From assembly GCA_963513935.1 (NCBI GenBank), contig OY740772.1, positions 101,141,340-101,205,339 on the forward strand: a stretch of DNA of 64,000 bases, written 5' to 3'. The DNA is from Aphrophora alni. Lineage: Eukaryota > Arthropoda > Insecta > Hemiptera > Aphrophoridae. Below, in pieces: positions 11,930 to 24,921 of the stretch. The translations under genes were made by a program, and so were the position numbers. The notes beneath the pieces were generated by a model that saw only the letters and a list, made by a program, of their open reading frames with translations, did not search any database and was not told where the DNA came from. Positions within the stretch are counted from its first letter, which is position 1. Each line of letters opens with the position of its first letter.

Positions 11930-12155
11930 TTTAATGGCAAAAAACTATTGATTAATTTCGCCTTATAAAAAAAGGAGGAAAAGAAAATGAAGTAAAGACT
12001 CATGGACCTCGAATATTCTTATAGCGTCGTGGTCGGTAAAGAACAAGAGAGACACCGTTGGAAATGTGCAAGACACAAGACTACATAAAAAGGTGTAGAT
12101 CCAACTAGGTTCCCTAAGGATTACTAATCCCGTACTCACTATAAATGAACCCTGA
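11930..12155 (+). repeat. Dispersed repeat family A, copy
   Basis: Blocks in order: TTAATGGCAAAAAACTATTG, TCGCCTTATAAAAAAAGGAG, GAAAATGAAGTAAAGACTCA, CCTCGAATATTCTTATAGCG, GAACAAGAGAG, AAGACTACATAAAAAGGTGT, AGATCCAACTAGGTTCCCT and TACTCACTATAAATGAACCC. This copy is close to full length. Confidence 0.75.
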
Positions 12156-12434
12156 GTGTCGTTCCAAATTGAAACTGTATTGATGAATTCAGCTGATATC
12201 TTTCAAAGTTTGTTTTTTGATATAACTTTTTGTTTGTTACACTTGAAACATGTGACAACTCTTGGGTTACGTACGATATATAATAGTAGGTACTAAAATT
12301 AAATATACATATATAAATGAATACAGATATAAATACAATTTTGACAAAACAATAGAGCAAATTAAAATATCTACAAACAATAAGCTCTTCCCGATACCTG
12401 CAAATTGAATTTAGGTACTTCTGTAAATGTATTC

Positions 12435-12481
12435 TTCTACAAAGTAAAAATAGAAGGCTTCAAAGTAAAAACAGAAGGCTA
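12435..12481 (+). repeat. Short tandem duplication, two 23-bp units
   Basis: CAAAGTAAAAATAGAAGGCT is followed immediately by CAAAGTAAAAACAGAAGGCT, differing by one base. This is a small local duplication. Confidence 0.8.
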
Positions 12482-12744
12482 CTATTTTAAGTATTGTATA
12501 TTTACAAAACACATGTTTTTCTTGCATAATTATATGTCATAATATGACAGCAAACCGCCAAGGCGAAGTGGGATACCAATACCAATGTTCCTTACTGATT
12601 ATACGCGGGCAGCATGCAACTACTCCCCTAATATATTGCATACCTAATAAACACTTTTTACCGCACTGTAAAATAATGAGTCATGAAATTATGAAAATGT
12701 ATGTAACTGTAAATACTTTAAAGTTTAATTTATTTTTATTGTTG

Positions 12745-12850
12745 TTAAGGGAAAAAATCCTTAGTCATCATCGTCTTATAATATAGCAAGAAAAGAGCAT
12801 GAAATAAATATCTCAGCCCCAGAATACAGAGAGCTTTGACCCTTCTACAT
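12745..12850 (+). repeat. Dispersed repeat family A, 5' fragment
   Basis: GTTAAGGGAAAAAATCCTTA, then GTCATCATCGTCTTATA, CAAGAAAAGAGCATGAAATA and CCAGAATACAG match the family head, then similarity stops. Confidence 0.6.
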
Positions 12851-12904
12851 CCTTTAGTCAGGTATGCTGACGTGTGATTGCAATGCTAGAATGGGAGGGG
12901 GCAC

Positions 12905-13025
12905 GATTTACCATATACCTTTAGGTTTATGTTTAGTCTATTTCAGTTTAATAGTAACTCTGTCAGGATGATGACTATGCCATTGAAATGTACATAAATG
13001 TCTGTTTTTGTGGTTTAAGGATTAT
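12905..13025 (+). mobile_element. Relict Penelope-like end with degenerate hammerhead
   Basis: GTTTAGTCTATTTCAGTTTA precedes TCAGGATGATGACTATGCCA and TTGAAATG (about 12963-12990). The layout copies the conserved Penelope-like end: a CTGAGGATG-type core, a short helix, then TTGAAACG. Here the core start (CAGGATG) and GAAATG are both mutated, so ribozyme activity is not expected. Confidence 0.4.
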
Positions 13026-13389
13026 TTATTTCCTTATTGGGAATATTGCACCAGTGCCCTTTGGATATTTGAATATAGGGGTACATAATGGCCTTACTTA
13101 AGTAACATTCTGGTTGTTTAACGTTGGAAAAAAAATAAGCTGCACACAATTCTTAAATTAAAATTAATCTGACGCAAATATTTAGTTTTCTAACAGTAAA
13201 ATCATAGTTAAATTTCATCGTATCAGAAATTGTATTAAAGATAAAGAAAGCTTATGTAGATCATTATACAATAACCAATTGTAATAGAGAGATTGGTGAA
13301 CACCAATATTACAACATTTATTATAAATTTATTATATATAATTTATTAAAAATATAATTAATTCGAAACACCAACTTAAATACAGAAAC

Positions 13390-13830
13390 AGGATGTGAGA
13401 CAACACGCGCAAGGCATCTCGAATTTCACCTAACAGAAGCAGAGGCAGTGAACTTTACAAATAGCAAATTAAGCATTGAACAAGTGTTCTACGTGTGATA
13501 GATTGCAAATTAGGAAAATCAATGAGAACGACAAAAATTCAAAATTAACCAATGAGAAAGAAACACGAGGGATTCAAAAAAAGAAGAGGGGAGAACAACG
13601 CGTGAAAAATAGGTAGTAAAAAATAAATATTCAGAGGGGGAACAAGTAAAGAAATTCAATAAGAAACTCAGTCCGTATTTAACCTACGATAATAAAATAA
13701 CAAAATAATATCAACTAAATCTACACTAGTGAAGTGTTGTGAAAATTTGAAATAAATAAAATCAAAATAAAGTGTTTAGTGAAAGTGTGAAGAAAGGGTG
13801 GAGTGTAATGTAAGTAATCTTAAACTTTTA
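13390..13830 (+). other. Less AT-biased purine-rich segment
   Basis: This segment resembles 5490-6420 in composition and shares its closing 12-mer GGTGGAGTGTAA (13797-13808). There is no open frame. It is possibly a second copy of the same decayed leader, though similarity outside the 3' part is weak. Confidence 0.3.
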
Positions 13831-14698
13831 TTAATGTAAATCAGATCTCAATTGGTTAATACAATATTATCAAACGAAGTCATATACTGGGTTTTATTTC
13901 ATTACTTTATAAGGTTAAAATATAAACTCATTAAAACGAATAAGGGAATAGGGACAATTTTGTACAATTTAAGTAAATAAATAATGATAATGATAATATT
14001 GTACATTTGTTAAGGCTTTATTTAGATGTAATATTATGGTGATAGAAATTTGTTATTGGCAGTCTAGAAAATGTTCAATAAATTTGTTCAGTTAATTTGT
14101 TCAATAAATTTTAATTAATTCGAGGAATGGCCGACTCGAATCTAAAAGTTTAATGTTTTATTTCCAAGTAGATTATAGAGATTTCATGTGAAAGGGTATT
14201 CGTGAACATTTTCGATTTTATTAAACTTGTTCTAAATCAAAATCTGTATTTTTTTCCTATCCAGTTTCATTTTTTTAGAGTCAGCCCACAGCCAAGCGAA
14301 ATTTGAATCAATAGTAGAGTCTAAGGAGAAACCCCCAGAAACTTATAAAATTGTCTTACATGGTGAAAGCACCTGATTTAATAAAGTTGAATCACACAAT
14401 TAAATTCAAACAAACAAATAAATCAATCATACAAAATAATCTAACATAGTCAACATAATCTACATAGTATTGTAAAATAAAAAAAAATAACAACAATTTA
14501 AATATACTTAGTTACTAAACACATATTCTATAACATAGGTAGGAACACGAAAAAGAAGAAGAAAAACAGAAAATACCATTCCCTGTATAGAGAGTTACCA
14601 GGTTTCAAAATTTCATGTAAATAAAAAAGCTTCCAACAGCTCCTGGTACCTAAAGCAGTAACACAAGAAAGAACAATATTTATAGAAATATCTAACTA
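13831..14698. other. AT-rich intergenic DNA, nothing recognised
   Basis: No open frame and no repeat of the described families. It contains A-rich and AAACAAAC-type low complexity near 14400-14480. Confidence 0.55.
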
Positions 14699-15058
14699 CT
14701 TGATAAACATAGACCAGAGCACTGTGGTTAACTATATATACTTTTCAAAATTCCCTTACCACACTTGGGAATAAACAAAGTAACAAAAAACAAACAGGTG
14801 TTTAAACTGTAAACCCTATTGTTCATACGTCAATGCACTGGAGGAGTGGAGTAGAGAAACTGGTCACTTTAGTTGTAAATAGTTTTAATTTAGTCTTTGT
14901 TAAGATCCCCTCTGAAGATGAGAACTTTATTGTTGTAATAGCTATAAGGGTCTAAAACAAATAAACATTTTACTTTTGACAAAAAGTTTGTTTTTTGTTA
15001 TTTTGTTTATTCCCAAGTGTGGTAAGGGACTTTTAGAAGTGTATGCTTGATAAACATA
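14699..15058 (+). mobile_element. Foldback retroelement end with 13-bp target duplication
   Basis: The direct repeat CTTGATAAACATA occurs at 14699-14711 and 15046-15058 and bounds a 334-bp non-coding insert. Inside are inverted arms at 14740-14795 and 14986-15040 that share CCCTTACCACACTTGGGAAT and AAACAAA-type text with few mismatches. Between the arms lies CTGAAGATGAGAAC at 14912-14925 followed by a TTGTTGTAATAGC block, the layout of a Penelope-like hammerhead end but with the GAAAC core lost. The length, inverted arms and variable-length target duplication fit a non-autonomous Penelope-like copy. No protein is encoded. Confidence 0.6.
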
Positions 15059-15816
15059 AAATTATCCTGTTTTAATCGGATTATAAAACCTTTGTGCTTC
15101 AAGGTACAAATTTCTGAATAATTGATCCTTTATATAAAACTATATTCTGAACTTTACAAAAATCAACCTCAGTATTGCAAACAACGAATTCTTTAATTTA
15201 TTTTTTAACATGTTCATTTAGATTCCACTTCTTGTTTTTGGTTAAACAATTATATATTCTGGGAAAAATTTAATCAAATATGTTTATGGTAAATGTACCT
15301 ACTGAAATTTTAAAATTACCATTGTTTTGAAACTATAATTACATGAATTTAAATGATATCATTTCGATTTATATACGCACAAGTCAGAGATTGTTAGAAT
15401 GAAAATATGTTGTACAATTGGCACTACTGAGGATCTAGCTTTTGCAAATAAATATTTTGATGTTATTAATTTTTAAAGTAAAATTTTAGATAATTCATTT
15501 GGTTTTTTTTCTACAGGTGTTTTTAAGGGAGACATTACAATAAACATATCAGTTTACATTATTATGATACCTGACCAGTATTATTAAATATAATAAAAGC
15601 GTACAAAATATATTTTAGTTTACGTTAATAAATAGAAATTCTGTGTGACTTCTACCTGGAAGATAAAATAGTTTTATTTCGTTATCATATATAGCTCATA
15701 TAGTGAGCTACATACATGTCCATCCAATAATCACACTTCCCATGTCCTTCATCCTTGACATTTTATTTCTGACAGGACTAATAAACACCTCTTAATAATA
15801 ATTGTTTAAACACACT
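15059..15816. other. AT-rich flank of the satellite array
   Basis: Unique-looking AT-rich sequence with no gene. Repeat monomers begin abruptly at the TTAACGGG hairpin half near 15817. Confidence 0.6.
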
Positions 15817-16200
15817 TTAACGGGAGATTCCATATCTCATTTGGCCGAAGATGACCTAACAAAGTCCGCTAAGCTATTTTTAAATTTCCCGTTATAGTTA
15901 ACGGAAGATTCCATATCTCATTTGGCCGAAGATGACTTAACAAAGTCCGCTAAGCATATATAAAATTTCCCGTTATAGTTAACGGGAGATTAAAATATCA
16001 TTTGGCCGAAGATGACCTAACAAAGTCCGCTAAGCTATTTTTAAATTTCCCGTTATAGTTAACGGGAGATTCCATATCTCATTTGGCCGAAGATGACCTA
16101 ACAAAGTCCGCTAAGCTATTTTGAAATTTCCCGTTGTCGTTCACGGGAGATTCCAAATATCATTTGGCCGAACATGACCTAACAAAGTCCGCTAAGCTAT

Positions 16201-16990
16201 TTTTAAATTTCCCGTTATAGTTAACGGGAGATTCCATATCTCATTTGGCCGAAGATGACCTAACAAAGTCCGCTAAGCTATTTTTAAAATACCCGTTATA
16301 GTTAACGGGAGATTCCATATCTCATTTGGCCGAAGATGACCTCACAAAGTCCGCTAGGCTATTTTGAAATTTCCCGTTGTCGTTCACAGAGATTCCAAAT
16401 ATCATTTGGCAGAAGATGGCCTAACAAAGTCCGCTAAGCTATTTTTAAATTTCCCGTTATAGTTAACGGAAGATTCCATATCTCATTTGGCCGAAGATGA
16501 CTTAACAAAGTCCGCTAAGCATATATTAAATTTCCCGTTATAGTTAACGGGAGATCTAAATATCATTTGGCCGAAGATGACCTAACAAAGTCCGCTAAAC
16601 TATTTTTAAATTTCCCGTTATAGTTAACGGGAGATTCCATATCTCATTTGGCCGAAGATGACCTATCAAAGTCTGCTAAGCTATTTTGAAATTTCCCGTT
16701 GTCGTTCACGGGAGATTCCAAATATCATTTGGCCGAAGATGGCCTAACAAAGTCCGCTAAGCTATTTTTAAATTTCCCGTTATAGTTAACGGGAGATTCC
16801 ATATCTCATTTGGCCGAAGATGACCTAACAAAGTCCGCTAAGCTATTTTTAAAATACCCGTTATAGTTAACGGGAGATTCCATATCTCATTTGGCCGAAG
16901 ATGACCTCACAAAGTCCGCTAAACTATTTTGAAATTTCCCGTTGTCGTTCACGGAGATTCCAAATATCATTTGGCAGAAGATGGCCTAAC
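16201..16990. repeat. Seven-monomer higher-order repeat in the satellite
   Basis: The rare variant AAAATACCCGTTATAG followed by GACCTCACAAAGTCC and a truncated TTCACAGAG/TTCACGGAG junction occurs near 16291 and again near 16856. The offset of 565 bp is close to seven 81-bp units. This differs from the 23-monomer period seen further right. Confidence 0.7.
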
Positions 16991-19900
16991 AAAGTCCGCT
17001 AAGCTATTTTTAAATTTCCCGTTATAGTTAACGGGAGATTCCATATCTCATTTGGCCGAAGATGACCTAACAAAGTCCGCTAAGCTATTTTTAAATTTCC
17101 CGTTATAGTTAACGGAAGATTCCATATCTCATTTGGCCGAAGATGACTTAACAAAGTCCGCTGAGCAATTTTTAAATTTCCCGTTAAGGTTAACGGGAGA
17201 TTCCAAATATCATTTGACCGAAGATGACCTAACAAAGTCCGTTAAGCTATTTTTAAATTTCCCGTCATAGTTAACGGGAGATTCCATATCTCATTTGGCC
17301 GAAGATGACCTAACAAAGTCCGCTAAGCTATTTTGAAATTTCCCTTTGTCGTTCACGGGAGATTCCAAATATCATTTGGCCGAAGATGGCCTAACAAAGT
17401 CCGCTAAGCTATTTTTAAATTACCCGTTATAGTTAACGGGAGATTCCATATCTCATTTGGCCGAAGATGACCTAACAGAGTCCGCTAAGTAATTTTTAAA
17501 TTTCCCGTTAAGGTTAACGGGAGATTCCAAATATCATTTGGCCGAAGATGACCAAACAAAGTCCGCTAAGCAATTTTTTAACTTTCCCGTTATAGTTAAC
17601 GGGAAATTCCATATCTCATTTGGCCGAAGATGACCTAACAAAGTCCGCTAAGCTATTTTTAAATTTCCCGTTATAGTTAACGGGAGATTCCATATCTCAT
17701 TTGGCCGAAGATGACCTAACAAAGTCCGATAAGCTTTTTTGAAATTTCCCGTTGTCGTTCACGGAGATTCCAAATATCATTTGGCAGAAGATGACCAAAC
17801 AAAGTCCGCTAAGCAATTTTTAAATTTCCCGTTATAGTTAACGGGAGATTCCATATCTCATTTGGCCGAAGATGACCTAACAAAGTCCGCTAGGCTATTT
17901 TGAAAATTCCCGTTGTCGTTCACGGGAGATTCCAAATATCATTTGGCCGAAGATACCTAACAAAGTCCGCTAAGCTATTTTGAAATTTCCCGTTGTCGTT
18001 CACGGGAGATTCCAAATATCATTTGGCCGGAGATGGCCTAACAAAGTCCGCTAAGCTATTTTTAAATTTCCCGTTAGTGTTAACGGGAGATTAAAATATC
18101 ATTTGGCCGAAGATGATATAACAAAGTCCGCTAAGCTATTTGAAATTTCCCGTTGTCGTTCACGGGAGATTCCAAATATCATTTGGCAGAAGATGACCAA
18201 ACAAAGTCCGCTAAGCAATTTTTAAATTTCCCGTTATAGTTAACGGGAGATTCCATATCTCATTTGGCCGAAGATGACCTAACAAAGTCCGCAAAGCTAT
18301 TTTTAAATTTCCCGTTATAGTTAACGGGAGATTCCATATCTCATTTGGCCGAAGATGACCCAACAAAGTCCGCTAAGCAATTTTTTACTTTCCCGTTATA
18401 GTTAACGGGAAATTCCATATCTCATTTGGCCGAAGATGACTTAACAAAGTCCGCTAAGCTATTTTTAAATTTCCCGTTATAGTTAACGGGAGATTCCATA
18501 TCTCATTTGGCCGAAGATGACCTAACAAAGTCCGATAAGCTTTTTTGAAATTTCCCGTTGTCGTTCACGGAGATTCCAAATATCATTTGGCAGAAGATGA
18601 CCAAACAAAGTCCGCTAAGCAATTTTTAAATTTTCCGTTAGAGTTAACGGGAGATTCCATATCTTATTTGGCCGAAGATGACCTAACAGAGTCCGCTAAG
18701 TAATTTTTAAATTTACCGTTAAGGTTAACGGGATATTCCAAATATCATTTGGCCGAAGATGACCAAACAAAGTCCGCTAAACAATTTTTTAACTTCCCGT
18801 TATAGTTAACGGGAAATTCCATATCTGATTTGGCCGAAGATGACCTAACAAAGTCCGCTAGGCTATTTTGAAAATTTCCTTTGTCGTTCACGGGAGATTC
18901 CAAATATCATTTGGCCGAAGATACCTAACAAAGTCCGCTAAGCTATTTTGAAATTTCCCGTTGTCGTTCACGGGAGATTCCAAATATCATTAGGCGGGAG
19001 ATGGCCTAACAAAGTCCACTAAGCTATTTTTAAATTTCCCGTTATAATTAACGGGAGATTCCATATCTCATTTGGCCGAAGATGACCTAAGAAAGTCCGC
19101 TAAGCTATTTTGAAATTTCCCGTTGTCGTTCACGGGAGATTCCAAATATCATTTGGCCGAAGATGGCCTAACAAAGTCCGCTAAGCTATTTTGAAATTTC
19201 CCCATAGACGTTCTCGGGAGATTCCAAATATCATTTGGCCGAAGATGACCTAACAAAGTCCGCTAAGCTATTTTATAATTTCACGTTATAGTTAACGGGA
19301 GATTCCATATCTCATTTGGCCGAAGATGACCTAACAAAGTCCGCTAAGCTATTTTTAAATATCCCGTTATAGTTAACGGGAGATTCCATATCTTATTTGG
19401 CCGAAGATGACCTAACAAAGTCTGCTAAGCAATTTTTAAATTTCCCGTAGTCGTTCTCGGGAGATTCCAAATATCATTTGGCCGAAGATGGCCTAACAAA
19501 GTCCGCTAAGCTATTTTGAAATTTCCCCATAGTCGTTCTCGGGAGATTCCAAATATCATTTGGCCGAAGATGACCTAACAAAGTCCGCTAAGCTAATTTT
19601 AAATTTTCGTTATAGTTAACGGGAGATTCCATATCTCATTTGGCCGAAGATGACCTAACAAAGTCCGCTAAGCTATTTTATAATTTCCCGTTATAGTTAA
19701 CAGGAGATTCCATATCTCATTTGGCCGAAGATAACCTAACAAAGTCCGCTAAGCTATTTTTAAATATCCCGTTATAGTTAACGGGAGATTCCAAATATCA
19801 TTTGGCCGAAGATGACCCCACAAAGTCCGCTAAGCTATTTTTAAATTTCCCGTTATAAATAACGGGAGATTCCAAATATCATTGGGCCGATGATGACTTA

Positions 19901-21120
19901 ACAAACAAAGCCCGCTAAGCTATTTTTAAATATCCCGTTATAGTTAACGGGAGATTCCATATCTCATTTGGCCGAAGATGACCTAACAAAGTCTGCTAAG
20001 CAATTTTTAAATTTCCCGTTAAGGTTAACGGGAGATTCCAAATATCATTTGGCCGAAGATGACCTAACAAAGTCCTCTAAGCTATTTTGAAATAACCCGT
20101 TGTCGTTCACGGGAGATTCCATATCTCATTTGGCCGAAGATGACCTAATAAAGTCCGCTAAGCTATTTTGAAATTTCCCGTTGTCGTTCACGGGAGATTC
20201 CAAATATCATTTGGCCGAAGATGGCCTAACAAAGTACGCTAAGCTATTTGAAATTTCCCGTTATAGTTAACAGGAGATTCCATATCTCATTTGGCCGAAG
20301 ATGACCTAATAAAGTCCGCTAAGCTATTTTGAAATTTCCCGTTGTCGTTCACGGGAGATTCCAAATATCATTTGGCCGAAGATGGCCTAACAAAGTCCGC
20401 TAAGCTATTTTGAAATTTCCCCATAGTCGTTCTCGGGAGATTCCAAATATCATTTGGCCGAAGATAACCTAACAAAGTCCGCTAAGCTATTTTATAATTT
20501 CCCGTTATAGTTAACGGGAGATTCCATATCTCATTTGGCCGAAGATGACCTAACAAAGTCTGCTAAGCTATTTTTAAATATCCCGTTATAGTAAACGGGA
20601 GATTCCAAATATCATTTGGCCGAAGATGACTTAACAAAGTCCGCTAAGCTATTTTTAAATTTCCCGTTATAGTTAACGGGAGATTCCATATCTCATTTGG
20701 CCGAAGATGACCTAACAAAGTCTGCTAAGCAATTTTTAAATTTCCCGTTAAGGTTAACGGGAGATTCCAAATATCATTTGACCGAAGATGACCTAACAAA
20801 GTCCGTTAAGCTATTTTGAAATTTCCCGTTGTCGTTCACGGGAGATTCCAAATATCATTTGGCCGAAGATGACCAAACAAAGTCCGCTAAGCAATTTTTT
20901 AACTTCCCGTTATAGTTACCGGGAGATTCCATATCTCATTTGGCCGAAGATGATATAACAAAGTCCGCTAAGCTATTTTGAAATTTCCCCATAGTCGTTC
21001 TTGGGAGATTCCAAATATCATTTGGCCGAAGATGACCTAACAAAGTCCGCTAAGCTAATTTTAAATTTCCCGTTATAGTTAACGGGAGATTCCATATCTC
21101 ATTTGGCCGAAGATGACCTA

Positions 21121-24100
21121 ACAAAGTCTGATAAGCAATTTTTAAATTACCCGTTAAGGTTAACGGGAGATTCCAAATATCATTTGACCGAAGATGACCT
21201 AACAAAGTCCGTTAAGCTATTTTGAAATTTCCCGTTGTCGTTCACGGGAGATTCCAAATATCATTTGGCCGAAGATGACCAAACAAAGTCCGCTAAGCAA
21301 TTTTTAACTTCCCGTTATAGTTACCGGGAGATTCCATATCTCATTTGGCCGAAGATGATATAACAAAGTCCGCTAAGCTATTTTGAAATTTCCCGTTGTC
21401 GTTTACGGGAGATTCCAAATACATTTGGCCGAAGATGACCTAACAAAGTCCGCTAAGCTATTTTGAAATTTCCCGTTGTCGTTCACGGGAGATTCCATAT
21501 CTCATTTGGCCGAAGAAGATCTAACAAATTCCGCTAAGCAATTTTTTAATTTCCCGTTATAGTTAACGGGAGATTACATATCTCATTTGGCCGAAGATGA
21601 CCTAACAAAGTCCGCTAAGCTATTTTGAAACTTCCCGTTGTCGTTTACGGGAGATTCCAAATACATTTGGCCGAAGATGACCAAACAAAGCCCGCTAAGC
21701 TATTTTTAAATATCCCGTTATAGTTAACGGGAGGTTCCATATCTCATTTGGCCGAAGATGACCTAACAAAGTCTGCTAAGCAATTTTTAAATTTCCCGTT
21801 AAGGTTAATGGGAGATTCCATATGTCATTTGGCCGAAGATGACCTAACAAAGTCCGCTAAGCTATTTTGAAAATTCCCGTTGTCGTTCACGGGAGATTCC
21901 AAATATCATTTGGCCGAAGATACCTAACAAAGTCCGCTAAGCTATTTTGAAATTCCCCGTTGTCGTTCACGGGAGATTCCAAATATCATTAGGCCGGAGA
22001 TGGCCTAACAAAGACCACTAAGCTATTTTTAAATTTCCCGTTATAATTAACGGGAAATTCCATATCTCATTTGGCCGAAGATGACCTAATAAAGTCCGCT
22101 AAGCTATTTTGAAATTTCCCGTTGTCGTTTACGGGAGATTCCAAATATCATTTGGCCGAAGATGGCCTAACAAAGTACGCTAAGCTATTTGAAATTTCCC
22201 GTTATAGTTAACAGGAGATTCCATATCTCATTTGGCCGAAGATGACCTAATAAAGTCCGCTAAGCTATTTTGAAATTTCCCGTTGTCGTTCACGGGAGAC
22301 TCCAAATATCATTTGGCCGAAGATGGCCTAACAAAGTCCGCTAAGCTATTTTGAAATTTCCCCATAGTCGTTCTCGGGAGATTCCAAATATCATTTGGCC
22401 GAAGATGACCTAACAAAGTCCGCTAAGCTATTTTATAATTTCCCGTTATAGTTAACGGGAGATTCCATATCTCATTTGGCCGAAGATGACCTAACAAAGT
22501 CTGCTAAGCTATTTTTAAATATCCCGTTATAGTAAACGGGAGATTCCATATCTCATTTGGCCGAAGATGACCTAACAAAGTCTGCTAAGCAATTTTTAAA
22601 TTTCCCGTTAAGATTAACGGGAGATTCCAAATATCATTTGACCGAAGATGACCTAACAAAGTCCGTTAAGCTATTTTTAAATTTCTCGTTATAGTTAACG
22701 GGAGATTCCATATCTCATTTGGCCGAAGATGACCTAACAAAGTCTGCTAAGCAATTTTTAAATTTCCCGATGTCGTTCACGGGAGATTCCAAATATCATT
22801 TGGCCGAAGATGGCCTAACAAAGTCCGCTAAGCTATTTTGAAATTTCCCCATAGTCGTTCTTGGGAGATTCCAAATATCATTTGGCCGAAGATGACCTAA
22901 CAAAGTCCGCTAAGCTAATTTTAAATTTCCCGTTATAGTTAACGGGAGATTCCATATCTCATTTGGCCGAAGATGACCTAACAAAGTCTGATAAGCAATT
23001 TTTAAATTACCCGTTAAGGTTAACGGGAGATTCCAAATATCATTTGACAGAAGATGACCTAACAAAGTCCGTTAAGCTATTTTGAAATTTCCCGTTGTCG
23101 TTCACGGGAGATTCCAAATATCATTTGGCCGAAGATGACCAAACAAAGTCCGCTAAGCAATTTTTTAACTTCCCGTTATAGTTACCGGGAGATTCCATAT
23201 CTCATTTGGCCGAAGATGATATAACAAAGTCCGCTAAGCTATTTTGAAATTTCCCGTTGTCGTTTACGGGAGATTCCAAATACATTCGGCCGAAGATGAC
23301 CTAACAAAGTCCGCTAAGCTATTTTGAAATTTCCCGTTGTCGTTCACGGGAGATTCCATATCTCATTTGGCCGAAGAAGATCTAACAAATTCCGCTAAGC
23401 AATTTTTTAATTTCCCGTTATAGTTAACGGGAGATTACATATCTCATTTGGCCGAAGATGACCTCACAAAGTCCGCTAAGCTATTTTGAAATTTCCCGTT
23501 GTCGTTTACGGGAGATTCCAAATACATTTGGCCGAAGATGACCAAACAAAGCCCGCTAAGCTATTTTTAAATATCCCGTTATAGTTAACGGGAGATTCCA
23601 TATCTCATTTGGCCGAAGATGACCTAACAAAGTCTGCTAAGCAATTTTTAAATTTCCCGTTAAGGTTAACGGGAGATTCCAAATATCATTTGGCCGAAGA
23701 TGACCTAACAAAGTCCTCTAAGCTATTTTGAAATTTCCCGTTGTCGTTCACGGTAGATTCCAAATATCATTTGGCAGAAGATGACCTAACAAAGTCCGCT
23801 AAGCTATTTTGAAATTCCCGTTGTCGTTCACGGGAGATTCCAAATATCATTTGGCCGAAGATGGCCTAACAAAGTACGCTAAGCTATTTGAAATTTCCCG
23901 TTATAGTTAACAGGAGATTCCATATCTCATTTGGCCGAAGATGACCTAATAAAGTCCGCTAAGCTATTTTGAAATTTCCCGTTGTCGTTCACGGGAGATT
24001 CCAAATATCATTTGGCCGAAGATGGCCTAACAAAGTCCGCTAAGCTATTTTGAAATTTCCCCATAGTCGTTCTCGGGAGATTCCAAATATCATTTGGCCG

Positions 24101-24921
24101 AAGATGACCAAACAAAGTCCGCTAAGCAATTTTTTAACTTCCCGTTATAGTTACCGGGAGATTCCATATCTCATTTGGCCGAAGATGATATAACAAAGTC
24201 CGCTAAGCTATTTTGAAATTTCCCGTTGTCGTTTACGGGAGATTCCAAATACATTTGGCCGAAGATGACCTAACAAAGTCCGCTAAGCTATTTTGAAATA
24301 TCCCGTTATAGTAAACGGGAGATTCCAAATATCATTTGGCCAAGGATGACTTAACAAAGTCCGCTAAGCTATTTTTAAATTTCCCGTTATAGTTAACGGG
24401 AGATTCCATATCTCATTTGGCCGAAGATGACCTAACAAAGTCTGCTAAGCAATTTTTAAATTTCCCGTTAAGGTTAACGGGAGATTCCAAATATCATTTG
24501 ACCGAAGATGACCTAACAAAGTCCGTTAAGCTATTTTTAAATTTCCCGTCATAGTTAACGGGAGATTCCATATCTCATTTGGCCGAAGATGACCTAACAA
24601 AGTCTGCTAAGCAATTTTTAAATTTCCCGTTGTCGTTCACGGGAGATTCCAAATATCATTTGGCCGAAGATGGCCTAACAAAGTCCGCTAAGCTATTTTG
24701 AAATTTCCCCATAGTCGTTCTCGGGAGATTCCAAATATCATTTGGCCGAAGATGACCTAACAAAGTCCGCTAAGCTAATTTTAAATTTCCCGTTATAGTT
24801 AACGGGAGATTCCATATCTCATTTGGCCGAAGATGACCTAACAAAGTCCGCTAAGCTATTTTATAATTTCCCGTTATAGTTAACGGGAGATTCCATATCT
24901 CATTTGGCCGAAGATGACCTA
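21121..24921. repeat. Higher-order repeat in the satellite (~1.86 kb, 23 monomers)
   Basis: The text from 21121 recurs at 22981 in the same register with only rare substitutions over several hundred bases. One difference is CATTTGACC against CATTTGACA; another is a single T indel near 21301/23161. The same variant combination (ACAAAGTCTGATAAGC, then TTAAGG, then GATGACCAAAC, then GATGATATAAC) appears again from about 24922, an offset of 1941 bp, one extra monomer carrying TATTTTATAATTTCCC. This shows recent block amplification of multi-monomer units. Confidence 0.8.
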
